DNA of 64,000 nucleotides, from positions 11,058,423-11,122,422 of the forward strand of contig CM070515.1 of the NCBI GenBank assembly GCA_036346375.1. The letters are read 5' to 3'. A program made the translations under genes and the position numbers. Under the pieces are notes generated by a model that was not told the DNA's origin, did no database searches, and saw only the letters and a program-made list of their open reading frames with translations. Source of the stretch: Guadua angustifolia (taxonomy: Eukaryota > Streptophyta > Magnoliopsida > Poales > Poaceae). Shown here one piece after another: positions 11,704 through 24,290 of the stretch (positions are counted from its first letter, which is position 1; each line of letters starts with the position of its first letter).

Positions 11704-11706
11704 TTA

Positions 11707-12029
11707 TTTTATTATATACGGTTTAAGAAAGATGACAAGTTGGCCCCACATGCAGCGCTGGTGGATGAGCGGCGTTGTTCTTGTTGTCAACTTGCCAAGA
11801 CGGACGGACTGGCCAATATAAAGTGGTGTTGCAGTTGGGATTGGCATATCAGCTCAGGTAGGGATTGGTTAAGGGGGGTTTTTGAAGCCATATGAACATA
11901 AAAACCAAGGTTTATGTCTTACAAGCTATAAATCCCAGGGTTTATGGCTTTTTGAAAGGCATTCCTGTGAGAATTGCAACTGTTTCACATGAAATTCTTG
12001 CAAATTTCCAAACAGGTTCTAAAACATAA
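11707..12029. other. No gene recognised
   Basis: Spacer between the MITE and the F-box-like pseudogene. The open frame 11668-11895 straddles the MITE border and shows no domain. Confidence 0.3.
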
Positions 12030-12041
12030 AAGACCATATTC

Positions 12042-12800
12042 ATGAGGCCAGTACACTGCCTCATCACCGCACTTGCCGCCCGAGCTGATCCCCGGCCCGA
12101 GCTGATCCCCGGTGTCGCGAAATACCTGACGAGCCTCCAAGACTTCTTCGCCCTCCTCGCCGCCTGCCACACCTGCCGGGCCCTCCTCCCGCCGTCGCCG
12201 TCCAACCTCGCCTCCCGGGCCGCGCTCTTCCTCGTCCCCCACATAGCCACCGCCTCCCAAGCCCTCTTCCACTGCCACCTCCTCCGCTTCCGCCTGCCCC
12301 GCACCCGCCTCACCGTCGCCCACGACTTCATCCTCAGTCTCACCGGCTTATACTCCTTCGGCTGCCGCATCGTCATCTACGACGGCATGGCCAGCCCCAG
12401 CTGCTGCGACCTCCGCCTCGTCCACCTCCTCACAGGCGAGCGAACCCCCCGGTACACTTCTACCGTGTCCACCTTTCCGGCTTACCTCATCCTCGCCTGC
12501 AAGCACTCCGACCACATCGTCCAGTGCTGCCGCCTTGGGGACGCTGACTGGTGCGTGGCATCGTGGGATGGAACCTACCTGCTTAAGGATTTGATCTTTG
12601 TGAAAGACACCGAGTTACAGCCTCGCCGTTGCCGAGGTACCAGACAACAATTCAGTGCATTTGGCGTGTCTCGGAGGTGAATCGAATGCACAGACTGTGC
12701 AGGAGAGTTCGTTCTTCTGTCTCGCAAGTGCCGCGGTGAGCTGTTGCTCATTAGCGGTGTGCCGGTGCGGAGCTCTCTCCTATACCATGTTGTTCTACTA
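12042..12800 (+). pseudogene. F-box/DUF295-type gene, frameshifted
   Basis: The + strand reads as a grass F-box/DUF295-type protein. From the ATG at 12042 the frame shows the DPRPELIPGVAKYLTSLQDFFAL segment (degenerate F-box), then HTCRALLPPSPSNLAS, FRLPRTRL and LVHLLTGER, and later HIVQCCRLGDADWCVAS and LKDLIFV. This order is what I recall for the family. After about 12605 the conserved continuation (SLAVAEVPDNNSVHLACLGGE) is in another frame, and a third shift precedes KCRGELLLIS (about 12730). The RPELIP coding segment near 12090 contains a short internal duplication. Function would have been substrate recognition in an SCF-type complex, but this copy is probably dead. Part of the normal middle region also seems to be missing. 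Confidence 0.7.
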
Positions 12801-12981
12801 TTTGTAAAGTAAAGCTGTCCGAGTAGTATTTCAATACTTTTCTTTTTAATATAAGTTACATAAATCTTAAAATAAATGAAGTGATAAGTAATCACTATCT
12901 ACTAGTTATTTATGCTTTAATATTTATGTAACTGTCAAAAAAATATAGAAACACTTCTCAAGTTTTAATTGCTTTGGGGTT

Positions 12982-13180
12982 TTTGAGTGATTGAGCGATA
13001 AGGAAGTGTGGCCAAAGGTGTTAGGTCAAAGAATTTGTTTATCTGTAGCTGTTTTTCTTCAACCTTTGAGTGATTGAGCGATAAGGAAGTGTGGCCAAAG
13101 GTGTTAGGTCAAAGAATTTGTTTATCTGTAGCTGTTTTTCTTCAATTCTTTGAGTGATTGAGCGATAAGGAAGTGTGTCG
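12982..13180. repeat. 83-84-bp tandem repeat, ~2.4 copies
   Basis: Unit starting TTTGAGTGATTGAGCG begins at about 12982, 13065 and 13149. The first two copies are nearly identical over their full length and the third is cut short after AAGGAAGTGTG. Confidence 0.9.
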
Positions 13181-13301
13181 CTTCTTACCATGACTGAATA
13201 TTTATAGGATGGTTGGATGGATTCGTTGCTAATTTTGGTGCCTTGCGCATAAATAGCCCTAGAACGTTAATATCCCAGAGGATTTGATGATTCCTGTTAA
13301 C

Positions 13302-13360
13302 CAGTGGCGGTCCTGAGATTTTAGGGGTCCGAAACGAGATTTAAAATAGGGACCTTTCTA

Positions 13361-13396
<36 letters not shown>
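13302..13396. repeat. hAT-like terminus followed by (AAT)n microsatellite
   Basis: CAGTGGCGGTCC at 13302 followed by GATTTTAGGGG resembles the end of ZMYM1-like hAT elements. It runs into about 11 copies of AAT at 13364-13396. I did not find the matching opposite end with confidence, so this is a fragment call. Confidence 0.4.
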
Positions 13397-13397
<1 letters not shown>

Positions 13398-13781
13398 TAT
13401 ACGGAATTGCTACAAATCGGACGTCTGAATTTTTCGGACGCACTGCAACATTTTTTTTCTACGTATGTAATATTTTTTGCCAATGCATGCAACTTTTTCT
13501 TCGACAAACAATGAATTGTGGCACAGTAAACGGATCTTACAAGCGTTGAAAAAAATGTTGCACGCGTCGAAAAAAAATATTTCAAGTGTTGAAAAAAATG
13601 TTGTAAGAGACGTCCGATGAAATGAACAGTATCGGATGTCCGAGCACTAGTTCTTCCCATATATATAAGTGTTACCAATAAACACTCAAGGTGTATCCAA
13701 AAAAATTATTTATATCAAGCTACAGGTAAAGCAATAAGTACATATTACAATATTACAGTATATACTGTTATATATACAATA

Positions 13782-13963
13782 GGCAACATATCCTGTGCAC
13801 ACATGCCTTCCCGTGTACACACCGTGCACACCAACTAACAAAAGTTACGAAAAATTCTAAAAAAATTGTAGATGTACTTCATAGATTGCTCTACCTATGT
13901 ATTTTGTTAGTTGGTGTGCACGGTGTGTACACGAGAAGATCTGTGTGCACAGGATACGTTGCC
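13782..13963. mobile_element. Short foldback MITE with 9-bp TSD TATACAATA
   Basis: A 182-bp element starts GGCAACATATCCTGTGCACA and ends with the matching inverted sequence. Arms extend through the ACACCGTGCACACCAACTAAC / GTTAGTTGGTGTGCACGGTGT stretch. The perfect 9-mer TATACAATA flanks it at 13773-13781 and 13964-13972. The long arms and 9-bp duplication suggest a Mutator-type nonautonomous element. Confidence 0.85.
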
Positions 13964-14039
13964 TATACAATATACTAATACTAGTACATGTACAAAAGTG
14001 GGGCCCATGGTTTGAGGGGCCCGGAGTGACGGCCCCTCT

Positions 14040-14262
14040 CGCCCCCCCTCTAGGGCTTGCCCACCTGCTCGCCGGGCACCACGCGGACTACTCGCCGGGC
14101 GAGCAGGGCGTGCTCGCCCACCTACTCGCCGAGCGCCACGTGATCGCCGGCGGGCGGCAGTGGCGTGCTCGCCCACCGCCGGGCGCCACGTGGATCGCTC
14201 GGCCGCGAGCGGCGTGTTCGCCCACCTGCTCGCCGGGCGCCACGTGGGTCTGACATGTTGAC
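14040..14262. repeat. GC-rich degenerate tandem repeat with three CACGTG boxes
   Basis: Blocks built on CTCGCCCACCTGCTCGCCGG followed by GCGCCACGTG recur roughly every 60-75 bp. The perfect palindrome CACGTG occurs three times, each after GCGC. Open frames on both strands here are products of composition. Confidence 0.6.
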
Positions 14263-14468
14263 CGCCGTGTTGACTGCTTTTGTGCGGCGAAGAAGGTACC
14301 CCAGCGCAGAGTACGCCGACACATATAAAGAACAAATAGCACAAGAGAAGTTCAGTTGATTAGAGCTGACGGAATAATGCTTTAGAGAGCGGCAATGGTT
14401 GGACAAAATTAACCTCTAACATCACTGTGCATGTACAGAAGTTATTCTCTTCCAAGATGGAAAAAGAA

Positions 14469-14600
14469 CACCATGAACCAAAATTATTTCTATTTCATTG
14501 CCATATTCCCCAGCAAATATTTGGCAAGCCACAACACCATGAACCAAAATTATTTCCATTTCATTGCCATATTCCCCAGCAAATATTTGGCAAGCCACAG
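14469..14600. repeat. 66-bp tandem duplication
   Basis: Unit CACCATGAACCAAAATTATT... starts at 14469 and again at 14535, the second copy differing by very few bases. The open frame at 14427-14627 repeats its peptide because of this and is not a gene. Confidence 0.9.
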
Positions 14601-16017
14601 CCAGTAGACCAACATGTAGTAAGTTAAACCGAATTATACTGTTATAGCCTTATAGACGACCTTGATAACAGAATTTGAAAATAAACTTTTATGCCATGAA
14701 AGGACTTTTCTCTAGGTAATTGTTTTCAATGAAAACACAGACATTATTAATAAACACATGAGTAAGTAAATTATGTTGACAGATCATTGGAGTAAATAGA
14801 TAGCATTGGAAATAGGTAACCAAAATAGTAGGAATATGCACTGGAGAAAAGCTCATAGTTTTTTTATAGAACCACCAAGTGAAACCCATCACGGTGCTCT
14901 ACTTCAGAAATGGCTCCAGCCAATGGTGAAACTAGATTCAACAAAGTACAACATTTAGTTCAATAGCAAAACAAAACTAGATTCATCACACTTCACACAC
15001 TTTCAATTCAGCCCATTCAGTAGCACTTTTTTGAAGAAGTTTTTCGTTAGCTTCTGCAACATAGCCAAAGAACTACAGCTCCTCTTCGCAAGCTTCTGCT
15101 TCTCCATCCTACAAATTATAATGGCAATTAGCCAATTAAAAATCTGAAATCAAGATATGCGAAAAGTTCTCTACAACCGTGTAGTCCATCCTACAAATTG
15201 TATATACATTGGCCAGACCAGCATGGAAATATATATGTTCTACTCTACAGAAAATCTGTATCCATTATCCGTGTTTTGCATTGTTAAAACTCTAGCTTAG
15301 CTCGATCGGTTTGCACTAAGGCACTCCCAATAATAGGTTGAACGGTAGCTGATAGAATTGAATCATGACCTATTCTATTAATTCTTTCCTAAGTAGATCT
15401 CTCGTTATTCAGAGCAGTACAGAGAATACTTGGCTATATATATCACAAGAGCTAGTGCAAGCTAGGAGACTGCATAGCTTACAATATTCAGAGCAGCACA
15501 AGCACAGTTGCCACTAGCTCCTCTACATGCAAATGGATGAAACACCAGCATTTGAACTTGGGCTTGGGGTGCATCAGGAATATTCATATGATGGCTAGCA
15601 TAACTAATGCAAGTAAATCCACATGATGACCGTAGCATCTACTATATTATTTGTAACGAATAAAATATTTTAACGAAAACTTAAGAGCTAATTAAGGTAG
15701 CCAGCAAAGAGGCCAATAGAGATTCTGCGAATTTATTTTCAAAATGTAGGGAGTAAATTTGAAGGTGCGGCTTACACCAAACTTTGAAGGCCACTAGAGC
15801 ACTTTCTCCAGCTATTATCTTAATGGCGCTCCTTTAGATTTTATTCACTCGTAGTGGCCTTGTTTGTATCCTTGTTGATGCCCTTTCTTCGCCTGATTGT
15901 CTGCAGCCAAAACGTTGAGCATGCAGCAGGAGCAGGGTAAAACATGAGGGCAAAGGTTCCCATCTCCGAGCGATCTTGAAAATATCACATCGCGAGGAAA
16001 TCTCACCGTCGTCGACT
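14601..16017. other. No gene recognised
   Basis: AT-rich intergenic DNA. On the minus strand near 15110-15000 a short stretch looks codon-like (MEKQKLAKRS... and, in another frame, an acidic YVAEANEKLL segment). I could not join it to anything, so it may be an exon relic. Confidence 0.3.
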
Positions 16018-16150
16018 CAGTGGAGGCGCGGGGACGACCGGCGGCTCGGTGGAGGCGCGGGGACGACCGGCTGGTGGCTACGCCCGGGTGGTGACGACGG
16101 CCGGCTGGCGGCTATGCCCGGGTGGCGGCAACGACCGGGTGGAGCCTGGC
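16018..16150. repeat. GC-rich degenerate tandem repeat
   Basis: GTGGAGGCGCGGGGACGACC occurs twice about 30 bp apart. It is followed by repeated GGCTGGCGGCTA(C/T)GCCCGGGTGG blocks. Confidence 0.6.
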
Positions 16151-16305
16151 TGCCTGGAGGAGAGGATAGGGTTTGAGGGACTGGGGAGGACGCTAGGTCG
16201 CACGCCGCACGCCTCTGGCCTCTGGGTAATCATATGGACTGAGGAGAGGAGGCGTGGACTGGGCTGGGCCGAAGTGCCGAACGGCGGGCTCACAGAGACT
16301 ACAGA

Positions 16306-16536
16306 CTACAGAGTCACACGACGAAAACGGATATCCGAATTTGAAATTACCCGATATCCGGATCCGATCCTATATCCGTCGGATACCAAGGACTCCGTAT
16401 CCGGATCCGTATCCGGATAAAATATCCAGATCCGGATCCGGATCCGACCGGATAGCTGTATTCGGATTACGGATCGGGTTTTAAACGGATCCGGGATCGG
16501 ATCGGGCGGATATTTCTTATCCTATTTTCACCCCTA
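16306..16536. repeat. hAT-type terminus with GGATCCGGATAT subterminal repeats
   Basis: Many copies of GGATCCG / GGATATCCG occur in both orientations, and the right end CCTATTTTCACCCCTA is the reverse complement of TAGGGGTGAAAATAGG. That terminal style and the short subterminal motifs are typical of Ac/Ds-like hAT elements. A second terminus of this type lies at about 43935-44104. Confidence 0.6.
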
Positions 16537-16831
16537 CACATGAGGGCTGTTTGGTTTCGGAGATGATTGTAAATGGACCAACCGATCTAGCCTTTGGTTT
16601 GAGAGATGGATGGTAAATAGACCAACCGATCTAGCTCCGAATCTAGTTCACTTGTTTAGTTTGAGAAATGAAATTAGTTGATGTAATCTCATCCCTCCTG
16701 AGTACAAATTTAGTATAAAATAAAGGATGTGTCATCCCAACAAATATGGGATGATTCCGTGAGACCAATCCATCCTCCAATCAGGTGATCCTTAGCCCAT
16801 AGGGGCACAAGAGCTCATCATTCACGACTTT

Positions 16832-17051
16832 GACTCTATTTGATAGAACTTTAGATCTCAATTTTACCTTAAATCTAAAACTTATAATCTACAATAAAGC
16901 TAATTAAGTCTATATTTTTAGTTTAAAATGTAAATAAAATAACCTATCTAAATACTCTTAATATACTCATAACTCCAGCTCCATAAATCTGATAAAGCTA
17001 AAAATACCTAGCTCCACCAGATCGAACTGAATTATACTGAAACAAACCTTA
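16832..17051. mobile_element. Diverged Tourist-like MITE
   Basis: Same internal order as 9305-9511 (TTTTTAGTTTAAAATGTAAATAAAATAACC, then ACTCTTAATATACTCA, then CTCCAGCTCCATAAAT), but with more substitutions and no clear target duplication. Confidence 0.55.
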
Positions 17052-20000
17052 CTACTCTCGAGGCCTGTTTGGGGAGCATACTGGATCTGAAAACTGCTTT
17101 TAGTTTGTTGGGTTGTAAAGCAGATGTAGCTGGCGACTGTGGCTTTTCTTGTTATGCTGTTTGGCAAACTAGCTGTTGCAGCTGTAGCTTTTGGAGGTCA
17201 ACCAAGTGGGGAGATAACAACATAACAAAGTATAGTGACGTCTGAGTGGGAAGGTGATGTGGAGACGACGAGGCAGGGTGGCGAAGGTCAAGAAGGCAGA
17301 GTGACCAAGATAGGAGGTGGTCAAGCCAAACCACAGCTGAAAAACTCCTCCTCAGCAGCTTCAACTTTTAAGGGTGTTTCTGTTATAGCTTAGCTTCCCA
17401 GCAGCTTTGTAGCTATGCAGTCTCACACTCTCCACTTTGGCTCCTCCATTGCTTGGTCCCACGACGAAGGGTGTGAGAATACCCTAAAACAGGGTATGAA
17501 AAAGATCAACGTGAAGAAATCTTGAGTAAGTGAATATCTGTATGTAACTTTTACCGAAAATTGGAGGAATTTGTTGCCTGTCAATACTAGCGATCGTAGA
17601 TAACCATGAAAAAATCATTCCCCAAATGACGGGATCGGCTGCAGTTGTAGCTATCGGTACAGCGCAGCCCCTCGTACACCGTTAGATACCACGATTCCAT
17701 CACTTCAGCTACTGCTGCCGAGTGTTCAGACATGCAACAAACGTAATAAGAACCAGCTCAACAGCCTCCAGTCTTTATTTCCCAACCTGACAAGTGACTC
17801 GAACCTATTTTCACACCCTTGCGCTCAAGTACTATTCCCAAAATATCCTTCCAATACAAACAGAACACCAACAAAGCAAGAAGATTTCAATCAGCTTCCT
17901 CTGCAAAACACCCGAAACTCGGAAAACATGAACAATTCTGAACGAGGCATAAGCTGCAAACATACACTGTAGTTGCAGCCTCATTCGTCAAGTGAATATC
18001 AATACAGGGCATCGTTTTCCAAGTGTTCCACTGCAATGGCCATTCTACACAGTACAAGATTTCTACCAACATATACATCCTTAATCGCATCATATGAATG
18101 AATGAATAAATGAATAAATGGACAAGTAACACAGTAACATCAATCCTGCCAAACCTACCACGATTTCATCCAGCAGATAGCATCCTTGTCAGCAGAACTG
18201 CAGAAGGCTAATGTACAGCATTGGAAAAGAAATTTACAACAGAATTAGCCACTAAAACGAAACTAATGCTTTTGATTTGGCACAAACATCATCAGCATAC
18301 AACAACTTCCATGTCTCCCGGCACTTTCGCAAGTCTCAACATCACCATTTCCGTAAACCACATAGATCATAATACTGAACTTCAGTCTTGTCTTGACTAT
18401 CACTGGTTCATTATGAGTACTAAAAATACAAACATTTTAGCGCATAAGACCATATTGTTATAGCAGCATGCTGCTCCAGCATGCATTAGAGGGCCAAATT
18501 CATTGGGGATACATAAATGTGTTTTTGATCTTTGAAAACCACACCTTTGAATCTCAAATACTTTGCAAACAATTATATCTGCAGTTGACAATATGATCAA
18601 CCCTAGTTTTGTGTGTCGTAACACCCACAATAAACAAATAACATAATATACCTTATTAATAAGCAATCAACCAGTAAGGAAAGATAGCTTTACTAGCAGT
18701 GGGCACCAGCATAACACCAGTTCAATAGCTATTTGCAAACAATGAAAGCTATTTGCATGAACAGAAGTAACCTGTGAGCATTTCTTTAAAAAAAAGGGTA
18801 ATAGATGAGCAGAGGGACATGATAACTCACATCTACTTCCCACCAACAGGATTAACAAATCCAATAGCTTCCTTAAAGCAACCCGTTGTACTGTACTAGC
18901 TCATATCATGATCATTCAATTTATGGACACTGAAATAAAATTCAAAAGTTCACGAGCATGGGTTTTGTCCAGATTTAACTCAATTTATGCTGGTCCTAAT
19001 GGACACATGGAACTATGTATTAAAACTGGAAAGCACTAATTCTACAAAAACAAGGGGGCTACAAATGATTGAAAACAACTAGTGAATTAATCCGTGGTTC
19101 ATGCGATTACACTAGAGCATATGCACGGCTTGATTGAGGATGGCCTGCAACATACACAACGCATCTCGTGACCACATGAGTTACGCCTCGTGGGTTCTTG
19201 TGCATGGAACATTGGTTCACCAGCCAACTACAACCAACCATGTTGTGCCTCAGCATAGCATGTGACACCACCATAGTTAGGCGATTCGATATAAACCCCC
19301 ACAAATCGCAAACCAGATTCATCAAACCTGAACCGGTTTAGGGAACGGGGTTTGTGTTCGCAGTGGAAATTGGAAGAAAAAGTAGCGAACCGCGAGCTTG
19401 AATCATGTACCACGACTCAGACGAACCGCGCTTTTGGTAACTATGGGCACCACATCCACATGATCTACAGTCTAATACATTCCTTACCTGGGTCATGACT
19501 TGGTAACATGGGATAGCCAGTCTTTTTTTTCTTGACTAAATCTATCCTTCACTATGACATAAATGAAAGGCTAGGATTATCCACCAATTCCATCCTCCAG
19601 CCTGCAATCCACCACTTCACTCTCCTAGTTCATTTCATGATACTTCAATTTATGGACTGTCCAAAGATTATGCATTTGGTATGCTGGTTCTAATGAGCAC
19701 ATGCAGCTATATATCATAATTGGAGAGACCCCGATTCTACAAAAAGCAAGAAGTAGGAATGCTTGTCCCTTACAATTGAAGGGGGGAAGGAGGTACTATT
19801 GTCCTCACTTCCTGGGCAACCACATATTGTACACAGCCAGAGCCAAAAGGAGTATATTATATTACCCTAGCATATTTTGAAAGATGTGCAGGGAACAGCG
19901 AAGGTTTAATATTACTAAACATGGCTAACAACAAACGAGCAAGTGTTCAGAAGAGTTAACATTTCACACGATAACAAACCCATATTGTCTGGGACGCCGC

Positions 20001-20281
20001 GAAATAATAAAATACAGTAGACCATAAATACTATGGCAGCAGATACAGTATAAGTAGTAAATCCGAAGTTCCACTTCTAACATACGGTGTGACAATCTAA
20101 TGGAGACTGAATATCGATTATTGCATCATCCTTTTCACGCTTTAGCAACATGAGTTGACGAACCCTACAAGGAAGCCACCAGCGGAGATTTCGGCGCAAT
20201 ATAGAAGCGTTACGCCATGGAAGTTTGATCGCTCGTTTAAACGATAGGTTCGTCAACCACCTGAAACCAGACCCACGCGAT
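17052..20281. other. No gene recognised; probably includes the 3' flank of the RRM gene
   Basis: About 3.2 kb without a credible coding region. 17065-17400 begins with a GCCTGTTTGG motif and has repeated AGCTGTTGCAGCTGTAGC-like segments, possibly another MITE. A minus-strand AATAAAG near 17775 could be a polyadenylation signal for a long 3' UTR or a spliced downstream exon of the RRM gene. Nothing decides this. Confidence 0.35.
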
Positions 20282-23200
20282 TTAACGCCTACCACGAGGC
20301 CTCGGACCAGGAAAGCGCGAGAATTGCAGCCGCAAATGGGCTGAGTCACGATCGTGTTCGTCAAACTTATAACCTGCAAAACGAATCGCGATGGTTTATT
20401 TTGCTCAGGTCGTCGTGCGAACAAGAGGTCGAACCTCAAAACTTCATCCTATGCTATGAAGGATGGAGGTGAAAGTATTAGATCCAACGCATAGGAAAAT
20501 CGATACGGTAAAATTAATGGATAGGTACAGCGGCAAAGGAAGTTAAAATTGTACAGCATCCTAGAATTAGCTGATTATTGAGCAATGGTATCGTTAATCA
20601 ATGACTTCCCCAACTCAATAGTAATTCTTAGCACCAAACTGTTAAGAAGTAACCTTACATTTTATTCATTATGAACCTTCACACAGCAATTAGGACATAA
20701 TAGTCCCACAAAATGTGCTTACAAACATGTAGCACATGAGTAGGTGCTGTGTGGTAGTGTTTGCTACACAGTGCAAAAAGGTGGGTTTTCCACTATTGAT
20801 CCCAGTTAACCGTGAACTGATTGTTATTCCTAATGCAGGACCTAACTTAACGATCTGTGATGCAGAAATTGCACAAAGAAAGTGCAATTGACATAAAGTA
20901 AAATGAACAAACAAAAGAAGAAAATTGAGTTTAACAACCAATTCGCAAGCAAGATTGACAAGAAAATAAAGGGGAGTGCAAACATATAAGTCAACAAGAA
21001 AATACATGACAATCGTACAATACCAAAGCTAATAGACAGATTATCTATACAACTACATAATCCATAGCTACAGACATAAGTATGTTCACCTTGCAAAGCT
21101 TCAAGAGCGACAGTAGCTTGGCCAGGATTGTCGAAATCAACGAAACACAAGACATGAGGATCTCCACCAGGCTGTAGAAAAGTTGACACATTAAGATACA
21201 TCATCATTAAAACAGAGAGTTTCTATTAGCACAAAGCATATGTAACATACATGTCTTGACTCCTTGTTGACAAGCCTCACTTCATGAAAACCTACAAAAG
21301 GGCGGAATATATCTGCAGAACGATAGGGTTAAGGAACAAAAGTGTATAGTGTGAAAGATGATATATAATTATATACTCTGTTGAAATTTCAAAACAAATA
21401 AGCAGCTCACTGGAGCATATAAACCAAACGGAATGGAATTAGATTATCAAGATGAAGGGTGCAAAAAAAAGGTATCATTAAACCAACAGGAATGGAATTA
21501 GACAATCAAGATGAAGGGTGCAAAAAAGGAGTGCCATAAACCTCTCAATGAAAGTAGAATCTGTCAACCATTTTCATTTAGTGTTGATTTCCAATTGAGC
21601 AGTTGAAACAACTCCGAAGGTACAGATTGTTTGGGCAGATAGGGTGTCACAAAAATGAAAGAGAACAGGGTGTCACAAAAATGAAAGAGAATACTTGTAG
21701 AACAATTTAATACAAGTAAACTGAAATATCGAAAAACTCACAAAGGGCTGGGTGTTAGAACGCAAAAAGCTAAATAGGCACGTAAAGAAATGAGGTCAGC
21801 GTAGAATGTTAGTAACATATTATAGAAGGATACGTGAAACCTCCCTACGAGTGCAGTTTGCAGGTAGGCCTTCAATGTACAAAGTGCAGGATGCATCTGG
21901 TGGGAGAGGAGGCTCAGGCCTTGCACCATATTCCATGCCTCTGCTGTCCATGCCAACGACACCCATCATGCGGCGATCATCAACAGGATAACCACCCATC
22001 CCACCAACAACTGCCCTACTAGTTTCATTGGCGCCAACAGAAGGCATCTAGAAGCACAGCACACAGAACAAAGTTAATCACTAACTCTGTGCGTAGAAAA
22101 ATAATGCTAGTTTTTATATTAAGAAACTTGAATTTATACCCCAGTGCGTAAGTAGCGGTCATAAGATGCTCCAATTGATTCATTGTCTCTAAGTGAATGG
22201 TAACCTGCCCTATCATTCTCACGGGGATAATATCCCGCCATTTCTTGTCCTGCAGGCACATCTGTGAAAAAAAATGAGCGTAAATCACACTTGCGAACAA
22301 TCTCATTAATTAATATAATCAATTCAGCACCAAGTTCAAAACATTAGATAAACCAGTCATAACAAAAGGATATAGCTACAAGGAAAGAAAGTGACAACAA
22401 ATGCATACAACAGAAGTAGAACAAACATTAATGACACCCAATTGCATACGTGTTTATTGACTAACACAACAACTTTACAAAAGCCTTTTCGTGTGATGGA
22501 AACTCCAGGAATTCTTTCCAAGCTGGCAACACTAGTGATTAACCACCACTGCTCTACAAGTACCACATTTTATTACCAATTTTGAAAGTCCGATGGATGG
22601 AGATCCAATCAGTCAACAGCAAAATGACTCACCAAGTTTGAGCTAGCAGCGTGGATGCTCAATCAGACCATATGTGCAAAGCAGTATTGTGTTCGTTATG
22701 TTTCCTGTAGTAACACTGTGCAATAAGGAGGCAAAAGGATGTGTTTCTATGATGCAATAAGGAGGCAAAACGATGTGTTGTAATAAGGAGACAAGGAATC
22801 CTATCAGCAGGTTTATAAGCCATATGAGCAAAACGTATCAATTTTTTTATTTCTGCAGGAATCTCTCGCTCTCGATATATATCCAAAAAGGTTTTTATAT
22901 TGGAAAATTAGCACTTGTTCGGCACTAAGATTCAAATTTCCATCTGTTGCTATGATGCTAGTTTAAATTCCAAATTCTAGTACACCTAAAAACTAGATAA
23001 AAACGTCCTGATGCATACAAATTACTAAGTAGATATAAGCAAGATATCTACACCGAAACTACGACAAATCAGCTAATAACAAACGATACCCAAAATCCTC
23101 TTCCAAAAACTTCATGCATCCGGACACGCAAGCACACGCAACAACGAGATCACGAAGCGAAACATCCACCAAAACGAGAATAAAAATTCAGATCTAGAGG

Positions 23201-23424
23201 GCGTAGAGTGCGGGCGACGAACCTCCGTAATCGGGGCGCGCGCGCTTGAGCGGCGGCGCGGCGGCCTGCTGTGCCATCGCGGCCATCGGGGGCATGCCAG
23301 CCGCGACAGTAGCGGCCGCGGCGACCGTTGCCGTCGGGGCCATGCCCGCCGCGGCGGCTGCCGCCGCCACCATGGCCTGCTGCTGCCGCGCGTCGGCGTA
23401 CCTCCAGTAGTTCTCGGCCGCCAT
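20282..23424 (-). CDS. Nuclear speckle RNA-binding (NSR/RBP1)-type single-RRM protein, 6 exons
   Basis: Predicted RNA-binding protein of the plant nuclear-speckle family linked to alternative splicing. Exons (minus): 23424-23223, 22261-22140, 22047-21834, 21312-21251, 21171-21090, 20373-20282. All introns are GT-AG and the phases close, giving 257 residues. The N-terminus begins MAAENYWRYADARQQQ, is Ala/Met-rich, then has a basic KRARPDYG. One RRM starts at about residue 163, with RNP2-like LYIEGL (164-169), the family segment CTRREVSHIFRPF across the exon 3/4 junction, and RNP1-like HVLCFVDF (206-213). The last exon, easily overlooked, encodes YKFDEHDRDS, LRLQFSRFPGPR and a basic RGRR end. 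Introns 1 and 3 contain short tandem repeats. I am confident of the family, less of the exact orthologue. Confidence 0.93.
21421..21532. repeat. Tandem duplication in intron 3 of the RRM gene
   Basis: Two copies of a unit of about 59 bp beginning AAACCAA(A)C(G/A)GGAATGGAATTAGA. Just downstream, a 27-bp AGGGTGTCACAAAAATGAAAGAGAA unit is also doubled (about 21639-21691). Confidence 0.85.
22719..22797. repeat. Short tandem repeat in intron 1 of the RRM gene
   Basis: GCAATAAGGAGGCAAAA(G/C)GATGTGTT occurs about 2.5 times. Confidence 0.8.
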
Positions 23425-24089
23425 CGCTTCCTCTTCGCCTCCTAGGTCTCGAGGTCGAGGGGTGTGGGGGCTGCGTGCGGCTAGGGCTTCGGAACACGGG
23501 AAGGGAGAGAGCGCTTGCCTTTTGATCTCGGCGAGCAGGAGAGAGAGACGGGGATAGAAACGAAGCGCGAGGATGTCACGTGGCGGTGGAATCGTGCCGC
23601 CGTGCGTGAGGTGGGCTAGTTGGGCCGGGCCGGCTCGTCGTTCACCACCCACGACATCTGAGCCCCACGAGTTCGATCCGACGGTCGGATCGCACTTGAT
23701 CTGCGCGATCCAACCGTGATAAACAGCCTCGTCTGCTCAACCCGCCTCGGTCCGGGCCGCGGAAGGTCGATCGGACGGCTGACGGAGACCCGCATTTGGA
23801 TTGCGCTGGTTCCAATCCGGCTTGCGCACGCGCAGGTTTAAATGGGCCTACCCGAAGCGCGAGGGCGTGGGGCCCGTGAGCCGGGGCTCTTCGGCCGGAT
23901 GACACACATGGGCTCAGTCGCGACTGGTCCTGTGGATTGGGCCTTCACTGCGAAATTTTTTTCGCCGCTAAGGTTACCGGACGGTACGGCCCACCCTGCG
24001 TAGCAGGCTTATCTGGGCGTTGCTGATGTTTGCCTCCAACATCGGCATGAAAAAATTCTGTGCTAGTGACATGTTGATAAAATGGTGGA
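23425..24089. other. Promoter and upstream flank of the RRM gene
   Basis: GC-rich sequence upstream of the RRM gene start, with a pyrimidine-rich leader on the minus strand (about 23540-23490). No clear TATA box seen. Open frames here follow composition. Confidence 0.4.
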
Positions 24090-24290
24090 GGACCTGTTTG
24101 GTAGAGATTTAAATCTTAACTCTGAAACTTATAGGCTAAAATAAAGTGAATTAAGTTTATGTTTTTGGTCCAAAATGTCAATAAGATGATCCATTTAAAC
24201 ACTTTTAATGTATTCACAGCTCCTACTCTACAAATCTCGTGGAGATAGGAATACCCAGCTGGTGGAGTTGGAGCTCTACCAAACACACCC
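24090..24290. mobile_element. Tourist-like MITE
   Basis: Starts GGACCTGTTTGGTAGAG and ends CTCTACCAAACACACCC, an imperfect inverted repeat. Internally the same family as 9305-9511. No clear target duplication. Confidence 0.65.

Noticed and set aside
20077..20439. 120-codon minus-strand frame overlapping the end of the RRM gene
   Set aside because: A different frame across the true last exon (20282-20373), which is supported by acceptor, phase and the RRM tail motif.
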